Shown: positions 22,561-33,535 of the stretch, one piece after another
How the letters are laid out: every line of letters starts with the position of its first letter
Numbering within the stretch: the first letter of the stretch is position 1
Assembly: GCA_964020155.1 (NCBI GenBank)
Contig: OZ026559.1
Location: 4,070,674 to 4,134,673, forward strand
Direction: 5' to 3'
DNA length: 64,000 nucleotides
Source of the DNA: Chondrilla cf. caribensis
Lineage: Eukaryota; Porifera; Demospongiae; Chondrillida; Chondrillidae
The notes under the pieces: model-generated
Told to the model about the DNA's origin: nothing
Database searches by the model: none
What the model saw: the letters and a program-made list of their open reading frames with translations, nothing else
Made by a program: the position numbers and the translations under genes

Positions 22561-23449
22561 ACATGTTGGTATGTCCCCTACAGTGTATCCATGTGTACCC
22601 TCTAGTGGTAGGGAGTCCTTAGTTTGATTATAAGTTAAATGACTATCTCTCATCTGACGGCTAACATACATGTGGGAGACCATCCCTCTGTTGTTGTGTA
22701 GATCCCTTAAGTAAGCATACCTTATTAAAGTGCAGTACATGTAATAACCTACATTAGACATAGAAGGGGTATAACAGCAGACAACCCCCACACAACATAA
22801 TATCATGTAGTACGTGTGGGGTGCTCACTGGTAATTGGTATATATCTCCAGCCAGCTGTGTATTGTAATGAATACTTTGATATGTGTTTAATACCTGTGT
22901 GGGCTGCATACTGCCAGTGGCACCACAAGTTTGAGACAGCTACAAGGCTAATACATTCAGCTATCCAGACTGAGGTGGATGGTGTGCCTGTGTACTTACA
23001 TGAATTTGTACTGATACATGCCAAGGTGATCACAATCCTGAAACAGCTGTTTGTATGCAATCATCTCTGTTCATTGTAAGCTGTTTTCCATGCTTGTCCA
23101 AAGTATATTTGAATCCTTTCACTTGTAGATATGTTTATATATAATACATGGAAGTGTGCACTGAGTTTGGTGAAAATACCTCAAATGATTTTGACGTTGA
23201 ATGAATACACATAATTGTGACATATATAGAACTGGTGCAAGATTATGATTATTATTTGTATTGTTATACATGATGTAAAACCACTTCCAATTGTATTGAA
23301 ATTAAACTAAGAATTATATACTATTGACATTGCTCAACAGCACCCAAGACAATACTAAGTCTTGATGAAATCATATTTGTTGTTAGTATGTTCATATATT
23401 TCCCAAAAAAGTTCCTGTTGCATAGATCTTTCTGTACCTCATGCTATGC
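22561..23449. other. Spacer shared with 33880-34850
   Basis: No gene is seen. Pieces such as CAGACTGAGGTGGATGGTGT recur at 34050, so this is part of another duplicated block leading to a collagen promoter. Confidence 0.5.
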
Positions 23450-24075
23450 AATGTTAAGATGCCACCATGCAGATTCACCTGTAAAGGAGAGAGAAGAAAA
23501 CCGTACAATCAGTATTATTAGCAGAACGAAATCTCAATAGCAATACCTGACTATTATGGAAAATTAAGAAAGTATTGAACTGTGTTTGATGGTACGGTCC
23601 TAATCTCAACTCGATAATATTTAGAGTAGTCATAGGAATCTCTATATACTATATGGATACACTCATGCATTTATCATGAGTTTCACATGGTCCCTACTGC
23701 TATGTAATATTCACGTCTCATACACTGTCAGGTGGACACTTGTTAAATTCACAACATTCCGATGCCCACCTTGATGCTTAAAATCACAGGAAACAGGAAA
23801 TGTCTTCCTTTCCAATACACAGAAGGTGGACTTTGGTGTATTGGGTGATCTTCCGGAGTGTGATCAGGACCTGATCAGCTCAAACCTCATCCTCCCACAC
23901 TGTGGTCTACGCATATAATTGCATATAACAATAAACTAACTAGTTTGCCAGTAATCCAGCTATAGTATTATAGTTCTGCATAGCATACACAATTGTGATA
24001 GAGCAGAACAGGTTTGCGATCTTCCTTCTCTCTCTTTTGATTGCACTTGGAACAGCAACTGCTCAAAAGTGTAAT
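23450..24075 (+). pseudogene. Collagen gene reduced to promoter and first codons
   Basis: The upstream part matches the promoter of collagen gene F (34870-35409; for example CCTGATCAGCTCAA). The coding part matches its signal peptide (TTTTGATTGCACTTGGAACA then GCAACTGCTCAAAAGTGTAA). At about 24075 this joins directly to sequence matching the 3' flank of collagen gene A (5466 onward). Roughly 1.2 kb of coding sequence has therefore been deleted, leaving only the start. Confidence 0.8.
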
Positions 24076-24720
24076 GTAATTTGACTAAAATGTATTTTGT
24101 AAGCACATCTGAAGTAGATTTAGCGAAAGACATAATGAGCGAGCTCTACACACTTGGGAAGTTGAATGCATGGCAAGCATGTATAATAGTAATTAGGTTG
24201 CATTTGATAACCAGTATTCACTCCTGCTAACCCAAAGGCCATCACTGTGGAGGAACAGCATCCATCATTGGGTGTGTGTTTGGAGTACACTGGGACGCCC
24301 ATCAAAGGGTCAAACAAGTGTTCTCTATACAAATGTTAATTTTATGGGCCAGCGTAGATCAATCTGCTAGAACACATTAGTGTGGATCATCTATTGTGAT
24401 GGAAAGTGTTGCCAATTCTGCTCCCCTCCAACTATCACCTATATAATATGATGTGGCTATATATGATTTGAGTAGTACAGTTCTATCTGCATGTTCATCA
24501 ATTTTCAAATTTTGTTGGTGTTAGTCCTCTTAATTCTGAGGGTGGACCAGGTATATTGTGGTATATATGGTATGTTTTCCATTCGAATGTCATACTTAAA
24601 TGTATAAAATCATAACCACATGTGTGCTCCTAACCTAATGGGAGAGTCATATGGGATAGTCCACCTTACGTTTTTCTTCATACATTTTACAAATATAAGA
24701 TAATGAACATTGTTATAAGC
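24076..24720. other. Former 3' flank of the deleted collagen gene
   Basis: It is alignable to 5466-6120 (GCACATCTGAAGTAGATTTA, GTGGAGGAACAG, AACACATTAGTGTGGATCAT). No gene is seen. Confidence 0.65.
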
Positions 24721-24764
24721 ATATTATTATTATTAATTTAAATAATATAGTATGGGTGAAAGTG

Positions 24765-24825
24765 TTACACACACACATGCACGCACATGCACACGCATGT
24801 ACACACACACACAACCACACGCACA

Positions 24826-24859
<34 letters not shown>

Positions 24860-24872
24860 TACACACACACCT
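24765..24872. repeat. CA microsatellite
   Basis: CA, CGCA and CAAA-interrupted runs just 3' of the minus-strand gene ending at 24930, in the same place as the tract at 6147. Confidence 0.9.
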
Positions 24873-24929
24873 ATGGAATCAATAATCCAATTCAATAATT
24901 CACCATTTCCAAGCTCAATATTTACTCTT

Positions 24930-26854
24930 CTATTCCTGAATTATCCTCCAAAATTCCAGGCTTTGTTTTATTTTCTGTAGCGTCCTCTTCACCACCCACA
25001 AAACAATTGGTATACCCACATGCCGTATGACAAAGTAGATAGAGTTTGAGAAACTTTGAGTCTTTTCTCCATATTTACTCAAATGTAGTATAAGTGTAAT
25101 ACTGAGTGTTAGTGATCCAAATCCAAAGACAAGTACTGCTGTAAACATGAGTAGCAGTATCTGTCGAAGCGCTTGTTTTGGTGTGATTCTGTATTCCTCT
25201 TCTTTGATGAAGATTTGATCAATTGTGAAAGGAATGGATGTTACGATGATGCATACAAACATTGCAGACCACACTGTGAGAATGCCAAATCCGTACAAGT
25301 GTGGATTAGCACTCACTAACAAGAGTTGAAATGGAAGATTTGTTATTATAGTGGTTACCATCATGTATATGCCCAGAAGTGATATTGTTGTAATGATTCT
25401 GTGTTGTTTTCTTCCACAACATTTTGTAAATATGCTCCATGTTTTGGGAATGGGGAAAGTGATGTACTTGCTGTGAATGCAGGATATTATGATAACAAAT
25501 ATTATATTGTATCCAAACACGAGGCAACTGTTTCTACAAGCAATTGGAGAGAGGGTAAAATAATGATAGCAAGATATCAGTAACAATTTGCCAAGCAAGT
25601 AAACATTGAAGACATGAGCAAGACTTGCTACAGCCCAGACAAACGGTACTTTAGCTTTGCTCCTACTTTGTTGTAGACTCTTGACCATTTTTTCTCCCTG
25701 GGTGTGCAGTAGCAAGGGAGTCAAGGTGCTAAGTGCAGCAATCAAAAACATGAACACACCCTGTGTGCTGCCCCCATCCATTTTCATGGCTCCTACAAAT
25801 GTTGTTCTCCTTGGCATAGTGCCCAATAGATCAACATCATACTTGGTGTGGCTATAATTACTTAAAAGCATGTAGAATACTCCAGCTGTTGTTGTCTTGT
25901 CCTCCAAAGATCTTTCTGACTTTGGTGCAACAGCATTGAATTGGAACAGCTGCAGATTAATATATTAAGACTAATTACGATCATCAATTTGTGTTTAGTA
26001 AGACCTCACAATTGAGGCCACCTATGATATGCCTGTCAAATGTAGTCTAGTTACTGAGGTGGTCTTTAATTGCTGGTCACAGAGAATTCTAAGCTGGTTG
26101 GGCCATATTATGCAATAATTAAATACTGATAAATTATATAGTGTGATCTCAACATGACTGCAACTGAAATGATTTTGTGGTTCCATCTCTTTGTGTACCT
26201 ATGGAAAGCCTGGATTTAATATGAATCATACATAGTAGCAATACCATCATCAATGTTGCAATATTTTCTTCAATTTTTTTATTTTGTTAATTGGAATTCA
26301 TCTATAGATCTGTATGGCAACATTGTTCAGGATATTTATGTTCACATTACCTGTATGGTTATGTCTCCCAAGACTTCCCAGTCATCCTTAGTGATTAGTG
26401 GACTTTTGATGCAGGCAATCTGTCTTGAAGGGAAAAATGGAGAGGATTTGTTGAATAAGAGGTAGTAGGTCACAGTGGGTAGGTATTCTCCAAATTCCAG
26501 TAGTATTCCTTCACTCTCAATGCTGTATATCACTGTAGTGGTCCACATGTACCAATATATGTTGTGATTAGTGTAGTTTATTCCCGGGTATGTCCTCCAT
26601 GGATAGGTCCCAAGTGAGCACTCATCAGGAAGTGGGTCCGTGTAGTTGGTGAAGTAGGCTATGATGACACTAGATGGTCTAGCCCGATTGATGGGGTAGA
26701 AGGCATTGAGGAGTTGTTGATAGTTGTCAGGATAAGCTTTGATGGAGTTCAATATTTCCAAGGGATCATCACAAACTTGATCGCGATCACATCCTCCACA
26801 AGTAGTACTTTCTATGAGGATAGTCCACAGAAATAGTATTATGGCTACACTCAT
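24930..26854 (-). CDS. Seven-helix membrane protein, copy 3 (receptor-like)
   Basis: Exons are 26854-26351 (168 codons) and 25949-24930 (339 codons plus stop), giving about 507 residues. The donor reads CAG|GTAATG, the acceptor TTAATCTGCAG, and the intron of 401 bp is in phase 0. The signal peptide is AIILFLWTILIESTTCGG, with one codon more than the other copies. Exon 2 opens LFQFNAVAPKSERSLEDK; its membrane part keeps all spans seen in copies 2 and 5, and the SANPHLYGFGILTVW and PFTIDQIFIKEEEYRI stretches. It forms a subtype with the broken copy at 6306 (both have MKMDG and CRNSCLVFGYNII) and is the intact reference for it. It is likely a plasma-membrane protein with an extracellular N-terminus, function unknown. 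Confidence 0.8.
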
Positions 26855-28180
26855 TCTTCACTCAATGGTACCTGGCTATGGTGAGCAACAATATTGAGTG
26901 GCTTTCTTATACAGTCAACTATATAGCCAAATTTTCATCTTCGATTCAGGATGTGTACACCTGTTTTCCATATTAATGGATTACAAATTACTTTAAAATG
27001 AATTACTCTTTTTCCTTTCAAAATATCCAAAACCACTTGTGAAATAATGTTTCTGTTTTGCTTTCGATCTCAACTCCTCTAGACCGGATGGTCCACACTA
27101 AAATACGTATGTACCCTACCAAGTCATACACAGTCGTAGCTAGCTAGAGTGTATAAAGAGCAGCAGCTGTAGCTAGAGATTATAATAATAAAGAGCTGAA
27201 TATGGTGACATCTTGTTGCATGCAATGTTCATGGGGTGGACTGCAACTGTTACAGGGCGATATACAGCTGCTGTAGACAGCCCTCATTTGTCCAACACTT
27301 CAAAGCTTGTCATGCAGGAGTTGGATAATTTAGGGTGGGCTCTTCACAGTTGAATTCCGAGAGAACCTGTCTTCCATCGGTCTGTTGGTTGAATGAGGGT
27401 TTCATCTTATGTTCACTATACAGAGAGTACCTTGTAGACTACATGGTGGTTATCAATGTGACATGTTTTGTCCTTGGTCACCAGCACTGTAGTTCCCCAG
27501 TGTTCATATGATACACAATATTACGTGTAATTTGTATGTACATTCCTATGAGGTGCCAGTGGTTATTGTACACTTTGCTATTCATCTCCATGAACTGCCA
27601 TTTTACAAAGTTACTGCTGGTCATCACAGCCCCTCTGGTTTCATTTTGTGCAGCAGACACTGTACACAGTCACGTGCCACACACAAGTGTCCAGACTTAA
27701 CAACTCATTTCTATTGGTCTCCATGGACTGCCCAGTGTCCATATCAGACCTAATAGCACAGGTACAGGTACTTGTACTTCCTCCTGGAGGTACTTTGGAC
27801 CTGGTGGGGACCAGCAAGATAGGTAGGTCTTGTCACTGGTCACAACATGATTCCCCTTTGTCAACATGTTACAAGTAATAAATTGAATACACAAACTAAG
27901 TTTGTATGTATATACGTGTACCAATGGAGTTGCTATAAACCTCATGGTGACCACCCAGGAAATTTTACACTTTGTCACTGTCCACCATGCATGGCTTATC
28001 CTGTGTTCACATGACAACGCAACTGTTAATGCATGTTTTTTTCTCTCCTGAATGTCCTACAGACCTAATTAATGGTGATCAGCAAGAATATTTCAAAGTT
28101 ACTGCTGGTCATCACAGCCCCTGTACGCAGTGTCATTTTCTGCAGCAGACACTGTACACAGTCACGTGCCACACAAACCT
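26855..28180. other. Upstream flank of copy 3 and spacer
   Basis: The proximal 600 bp are shared with 8244-8690 and 9100-9450, including the minus-strand TATAAGAAAG box at 26903. Further right are dispersed repeat pieces (CTGCTGGTCATCACAGCC x 2). No gene is seen. Confidence 0.55.
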
Positions 28181-28183
28181 GTA

Positions 28184-28366
28184 CAGTGAAACCTCGCTAA
28201 TCCGACACCTCTATAATCCAACATTCTCTCTAATCCAACCATTATATGAGGTACAGTCACCATACCTAAGTATAGTAAGAGGCACTCCATAATCCAACAA
28301 CCTCCTAATCCAACATTATTCTCAGGTCCCATTGAGTGTCGGATTAGAGAGGTTTGAAATTCACTG
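28184..28366. mobile_element. Pogo/Tigger-like miniature element with TA duplication
   Basis: A 183-bp element with ends CAGTGAAACCTCGCTAATCC and the inverse of CAGTGAATTTCAAACCTCTC. It is flanked by TA (28182-28183 and 28367-28368). The paralogous flank near 9608 reads CAAACCTGTACTGG without it, so the empty site is visible. It has no open frame. Confidence 0.85.
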
Positions 28367-28379
28367 TACTGGCATTAAT

Positions 28380-29215
28380 ATTGTACACATGTAGGTATAT
28401 TGTATTTCATTGGCTATATAATATTATGTTGTTGTGAACAGGAAGATTCAAATTTCTACAAAATTAGGAAATTATGTCAAATTGATTTGATCAATTCTCA
28501 CATGCATGAATAGATAGCCCTATTAATGAGGTGGTCCTATAGCTGACATGATTTTATACGTAGGTGGTCCTACCACTGGAGTTATAATATGGTTCACGGT
28601 CCCATTATTGAGGTAATTGGATGTGATCTTTACTGAATGACCTTGGTGCTGTGATGGTCTTTCAGTTGGCACTGTTCAGTTCATGGTATGCCATGGATTG
28701 TTCACAAGAGCATGATCATCACACTGGAATGCATGGCTTTCAGTGTACAGCACTTATCCAATGAATCTGATTATCTGAACCCTTAATTTGTGGAGCTGCC
28801 AAAATCGTTGCAGCATATGGCTTCCTACATGACAAAGACTTGTGCAGTACAAAGACAGTTTTGGGCGGCCAGACCTTCACTATTATGTATAATATTATGT
28901 TGATGTGGTATCAGAAGTACATAAACATCACACTGGAATGGCTTCCACTTTATAGCACTTGATCTAATAACATCCTTAATCTGTACAACTGCCAAAACCA
29001 TAGTAGAGTAAGGTTTCCTCCATTGGAATGACTTCTGCAGTACAAGGACATGCTTGGGGGTTAGGCCTTCACTATGTGTGCTCACGTATGTTGATGTTAT
29101 GTCTCGAGCAGTATGGCATCCATTGCAATTGGCGTAATTATCATTTATACTAATTATTATGTCCTTGATCATAAACGAATGATTTATATTTATACATGAG
29201 AATCTATGAAGATAA
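28380..29215. repeat. Block repeat, second copy of 9600-10440
   Basis: Same order of segments as in the first block, including the internal tandem pair (about 28730-28885 and 28910-29090). Confidence 0.65.
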
Positions 29216-29804
29216 AGAGGATGACAATTCTAAATTTTAAATAATTATAATTGACAGCAGTTCACTAATTTAAAAGCAAGTCTCTACTTATATAGCACTA
29301 CATACATGCATGTACTATGTACTGCAAATATAATAATGTCTGTTATACCATGCATGCATGCATTTACAACCTGGTATGTACTCACAAACACATGTAGTAC
29401 CTTTCACTTGTATAGTACCTGGGCTATCCTTAGCTGTATAGCTGCCTAGTCTGGCTAGAAGTCCCACAACCTGTAATGAAGTTAGAGATGGTTGTTATTG
29501 CATGCAGGAGTCTTCAATTACATGCTTGGTCGAGTTGGAGGGAACACAACAATCCTTCATATTTTTTGATGTTGATTGAGGTACCATTGATGTACCATTT
29601 TATACGCACAGATTATTTTGAAATTGATCATGGGGAAACATATGTCCATTCACCCCCTGAACAGAGAAGTGGAATTAGCACTCCCCACAACTTAAAGAAT
29701 TAAGTTAGCACTATTTCAACATTACTTTTCAGTGGATCTATTACACAAGAACAAACACACACTTAATTATTGTTTATTGCATAACATATTATTCATATTA
29801 TATC

Positions 29805-29845
29805 ACCCACTCATAGCAACTATGTGATAGTTGCTATGAGTGGGT
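29805..29845. repeat. Perfect 19-bp-arm hairpin
   Basis: Arms 29805-29823 and 29827-29845 are exact reverse complements with a 3-base loop. The matching flank at 11010 has only one arm (CACCCACTCATA), so the second arm arose as a local inverted copy. Confidence 0.85.
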
Positions 29846-30099
29846 TACACATTCACCAATGCACATGCATTCACTCTTGTAGTTTTACAACAATGTAGCA
29901 GTCAGCTGGCAAAACATAAAGCTTTCTGTGTCTAGAGAATTCCATTAAATGACCCCATGAGGCTGGTGTATTCAACCAGAGGACTAGGACATGTAATATT
30001 TTTTTACTATGCATTATGAGAAGATCACTAGGGAACTATTATAGCACCTACTGGTTTATTGCACATTGTGTCGCAAGAATCGAGTAGACACAGTTGTCA

Positions 30100-30324
30100 T
30101 TGTGACTGTTGATTGCATTTGCAGTGTAAAATGTCCCCAGTTGTCATGGTCACAGTTGTCATGGTGATTGTTGATGGTATGGTCACAGTTGTCATGGTGA
30201 TTGTTGATTATATAGCACAATTGTCATTATCATGGCTTTCTTATGAATACAATTATGGCAATAATAAATATATTCAACCTGTGGTTACCTGTATATCCGC
30301 TAGAAAAGTGTAACCACTGTAGTA
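30100..30324 (+). promoter_or_regulatory. Upstream region of collagen gene D
   Basis: GTTGTCATGGT..A..TTGTTGAT occurs twice (about 30139-30165 and 30188-30208). TATGAATAC lies at 30242, 83 bp before the ATG, and AATAAATATA at 30261. The second copy of the first box is not seen before genes B and G. Confidence 0.5.
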
Positions 30325-31674
30325 ATGGAGCTGAAAATGTTTCCCATTTTCTTTTTGTTCCTCTCCATTATTGGAAACTCTTGTTACTCTGAAAAACTAC
30401 CCTCCCTCCAACCCTCTCCATCTCCTTCTCCCAGTTCTGAACAATGTAATGCAAGACGCCTGCCAATGGGACCACTGGTAGGTCCTCCTGGTCGTGATGG
30501 TCGTGATGGAGTTGGGATAGCAGGTCGTGATGGTCTCCCTGGTCCAGCTGGTCCTCCAGGTGCTCCAGGCTCTCCAGGTCCCAGTGGAGTCAACCTTGAT
30601 GAACTTCGTGAGATTGTTCGTTTGATGGCTAAAGAAGAATTGAAGAACTTGACATCTGAAGATTGTGAACCAGTGAAAGTTGTTGTCGAGTATGATAAAC
30701 GGTGTCCCACAACTGTTCCCACTCCCTCCACACCTACCACTAGACCAATAACAACAGTGAATCCTACACCAAGTGCCATTGGAACAGACAGACCCACTGT
30801 GTCCACTAGACACCCGATCTTCCCTAGTCCAGGGACTCATCTCTTTGTGAGGACCTGCCGTCGTGGACTGAGCCGCATGGATGCTGCTCCTTCTTGTCGT
30901 CTCATTCTCTTGTGCGATCCAACTAGTCCTTCGGGATTCTACTGGATTGAGACCAGCCACCTCTATGACAGTGCTCGCTCTCTCAACCAGATGTACTGTT
31001 ACATGGAATTTGGTAAGTGCCTGGTCCCAGGGATCACTAGAGTGGGTCTGATCAACATGACCAAGGATAATTCTAGTTGTCCAAGACACCTGGAACTGAT
31101 AGAGCAATCAGGAAAGAGAATGTGTGGTAGTCCTCTCACAGGTACACGCTTCACGTCAGTTGTATTTCCAACTTTCAACATCAAATACAATCACGTTTGT
31201 GGGAGAGCAGTGGGGTATGCTCGTGACGGACCATATGCCTTCTACTACAGTGTTTCCAGCTCCTACAAATCCATTGACCAACCTTACGTTGGGGGACTGT
31301 CTATTACCTACACAATCAATGATGAACGCAAACACATCTGGTCCCTGGCTGGAGGGTATGCAGACCCTGGTGATGGAAATGCCTACAACTGTCCATGTGC
31401 TGGTGGTTCATCCTACCGTCCTCCATCTTATGTTGGTGATGACTACTACTGTGAATCAGGTAGTCATTCTACACCTACTAGTAAGTGGTACATGGACAAT
31501 CCCCTTTGGGACGGACAGGGTTGTCACTCCTCCTCCCGTTGCTGTGACAACAGACGTCAGCCGTGGTTCTGGCAAATCTTACCTGAAATGACTGATTCCG
31601 ATATTGAAGTTCGCTGGCTGCGTCCATCAGGCTACAACATTGGTATCGAACAACTCGAACTGTATGTCTACTAG
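30325..31674 (+). CDS. Secreted collagen-domain protein D
   Basis: This is a 449-residue single-exon gene of the B/D/G subtype. It runs signal peptide MELKMFPIFFLFLSIIGNSC, Ser-Pro run, EQCNARRLPMGP, Gly-X-Y stretch (about 49-88, one break after GRDGV), neck [20 protein letters not shown], Thr/Pro linker (about 128-180) and C-terminal domain ending IGIEQLELYVY. Compared with B and G it has Cys in place of Arg in SEDCEP just after the neck, and Arg in place of Leu in YDKRCP. The extra Cys could change disulphide pairing. Expected to be secreted; partner unknown. Confidence 0.87.
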   Translation: MELKMFPIFFLFLSIIGNSCYSEKLPSLQPSPSPSPSSEQCNARRLPMGPLVGPPGRDGRDGVGIAGRDGLPGPAGPPGAPGSPGPSGVNLDELREIVRLMAKEELKNLTSEDCEPVKVVVEYDKRCPTTVPTPSTPTTRPITTVNPTPSAIGTDRPTVSTRHPIFPSPGTHLFVRTCRRGLSRMDAAPSCRLILLCDPTSPSGFYWIETSHLYDSARSLNQMYCYMEFGKCLVPGITRVGLINMTKDNSSCPRHLELIEQSGKRMCGSPLTGTRFTSVVFPTFNIKYNHVCGRAVGYARDGPYAFYYSVSSSYKSIDQPYVGGLSITYTINDERKHIWSLAGGYADPGDGNAYNCPCAGGSSYRPPSYVGDDYYCESGSHSTPTSKWYMDNPLWDGQGCHSSSRCCDNRRQPWFWQILPEMTDSDIEVRWLRPSGYNIGIEQLELYVY

Positions 31675-32290
31675 CTGTATTGCACTTGGTCTGTAGCAAT
31701 GGTAGTGAGTATTGTCTGCTAATCATTCAAATTTCAGTATCCAATTACGTACACATTCTGCAACATTGTTAACATTACATAGGAATAATGTTACAGCAGT
31801 TGAAGCTGGTGTGCATCATTAATTATTAGTTATTAGTAACAATTATTCAATATTATAATAATTGATATTAGTAGTTATCAAGATACTGTAAGTATACAAT
31901 TACGCAACGTAACGCAAAGTCATAGAATGTATAATCTTATGTATGTATATTATATTAGTTTGCAGTGTACTGTACATGCGTTTCTTAAACATGATAGTCA
32001 TGCATGTGCTCAGTATTATAGTATTTCCTGTTAGTATATACAATTGCATAATAGTAGTTACAATAGTGTACTTAGTACAAAATTGCCTGTCATATCATTA
32101 TATATAGAAATGTATGGTTATCATATACATATTATATTATATTGTAAAACAAAGGTGAATGTCAAATGCAAGAGCCTCTATTGAAAGCAGGTGCATGACA
32201 TCATTTAAAAATGCACCAGTAATAAGGTACAGAGTCCCTCTGTGACTAGGCGAGGTACTGAATCAGAGGTATCCCTATTAGTAAGGTAGT
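31675..32290. other. Spacer between D and the minisatellite
   Basis: AT-rich, no gene seen. It starts with 3' flank shared in part with genes B and G. Confidence 0.5.
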
Positions 32291-32818
32291 CCTATAGCTG
32301 ATGTGCTCCTACTGATGGGGTGATCCTATAGCTGATGTGCTCCTACTGATGGGGTGATCCTATAGCTGATGTGCTCCTACTGATGGGGTGATCCTATAGC
32401 TGATGTGCTCCTACTGATGGGGTGATCCTATAGCTGATGTGCTCCTACTGATGGGGTGATCCTATAGCTGATGTGCTCCTACTGATGGGGTGGTCCTATA
32501 GCTGATCTGCTCCTAGTGATGGGGTGGCCCTATAGCTGATGTGCTCCTACTGATGGGGTGGTCCTATAGCTGATGTGCTCCTACTGATGGGGTGGTCATG
32601 TAGCTGATCTGCTCCCAGTGATGGGGTGGTCCTATAGCTGATGTGCTCCTACTGATGGGGTGGTCCTATAGCTGATGTGCTCCTACTGATGGGGTGGTCC
32701 TATAGCTGATGTGCTCCTACTGATGGGGTGGTCCTATAGCTGATGTGCTCCTACTGATGGGGTGGTTCTATAGCTGATGTGCTCCTAGTGATGGGGTGGT
32801 CCTATAGCTGATTCTTTT
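32291..32818. repeat. 34-bp minisatellite, 15 periods
   Basis: A unit beginning CCTATAGCTGATGTGCTCCT and continuing ACTGATGGGGTGRT repeats with no length change from 32291 to 32801. Its sequence resembles the dispersed GAGGTGGTCCTATAGCTGA element at 9770 and 28530, from which it probably expanded. Confidence 0.92.
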
Positions 32819-33025
32819 CCAAGTGATAAGTGGTACATGGACAATCCCCTTTGGGATGGACAGGGTTGTCACTCCTCCTCCCGTTGCTGTGACAACAGAC
32901 GTCAGCCATGGTTCTGGCAAACCTTACCTGAAATGACTGATTCCGATATCGAGGTTCGCTGGCTGCGTCCAACTGGATCAAGCCACAATGTTGCTATTGA
33001 ACAACTCGAACTCTATGTCTACTAA
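32819..33025 (+). pseudogene. C-terminal remnant of a collagen gene (E)
   Basis: Right after the minisatellite the frame opens as SDKWYMDNPLWDGQGCHSSS and runs intact to AIEQLELYVY and a stop, about 65 codons of the B/D/G subtype. An AATAAA at 33095 follows. Everything upstream, including collagen and signal peptide, is gone. Confidence 0.85.
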
Positions 33026-33231
33026 CACTATCACACTTAGTCTATAGTAGCAATCACAGTAGCTAGTGTTCGATCATCAACTCTAAATTTCTGCAATAAA
33101 TAATAATAACAAGGTATTTGCTATGAACAACAGTCAAGCTTGATCTGTACTAAGTATAGATGAGTTTACAATTGCTAAACAGGACACAAGGTTATGGAAT
33201 GTAATTATAATAATATACATATATTTAATAT

Positions 33232-33289
33232 TGTGTGTGTGTGCATGTGTGTTTGTGTATGTGTGCGCATATGTGTGTGTATGTGTGTG

Positions 33290-33376
<87 letters not shown>

Positions 33377-33535
33377 ATGTGTGTGTGTGTGTGTAGGTGT
33401 GTGTGTAGGTGTGTGTGTATGTGTGTGTGTGTAGGTGTGTGTGTAGGTGTGTGTGTATGTGTGTGTGTGTGTGTGTGCGTGTGTGTGTTTATGCATGTGT
33501 GTGTGTGTACACATGTGTATGTGTGTATGTGTGTT
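33232..33535. repeat. Long TG microsatellite
   Basis: About 300 bp of TG with TGTA, TGCA and TAGG interruptions. Confidence 0.95.

Noticed and set aside
22816..23079. 87-codon plus-strand frame
   Set aside because: The matching region at 33880-34250 does not keep the frame, so it looks like a chance frame in a duplicated spacer.
32291..32818. CRISPR-like direct repeats
   Set aside because: The 34-bp units abut with no unique spacers, and the genome is animal; it is a minisatellite.
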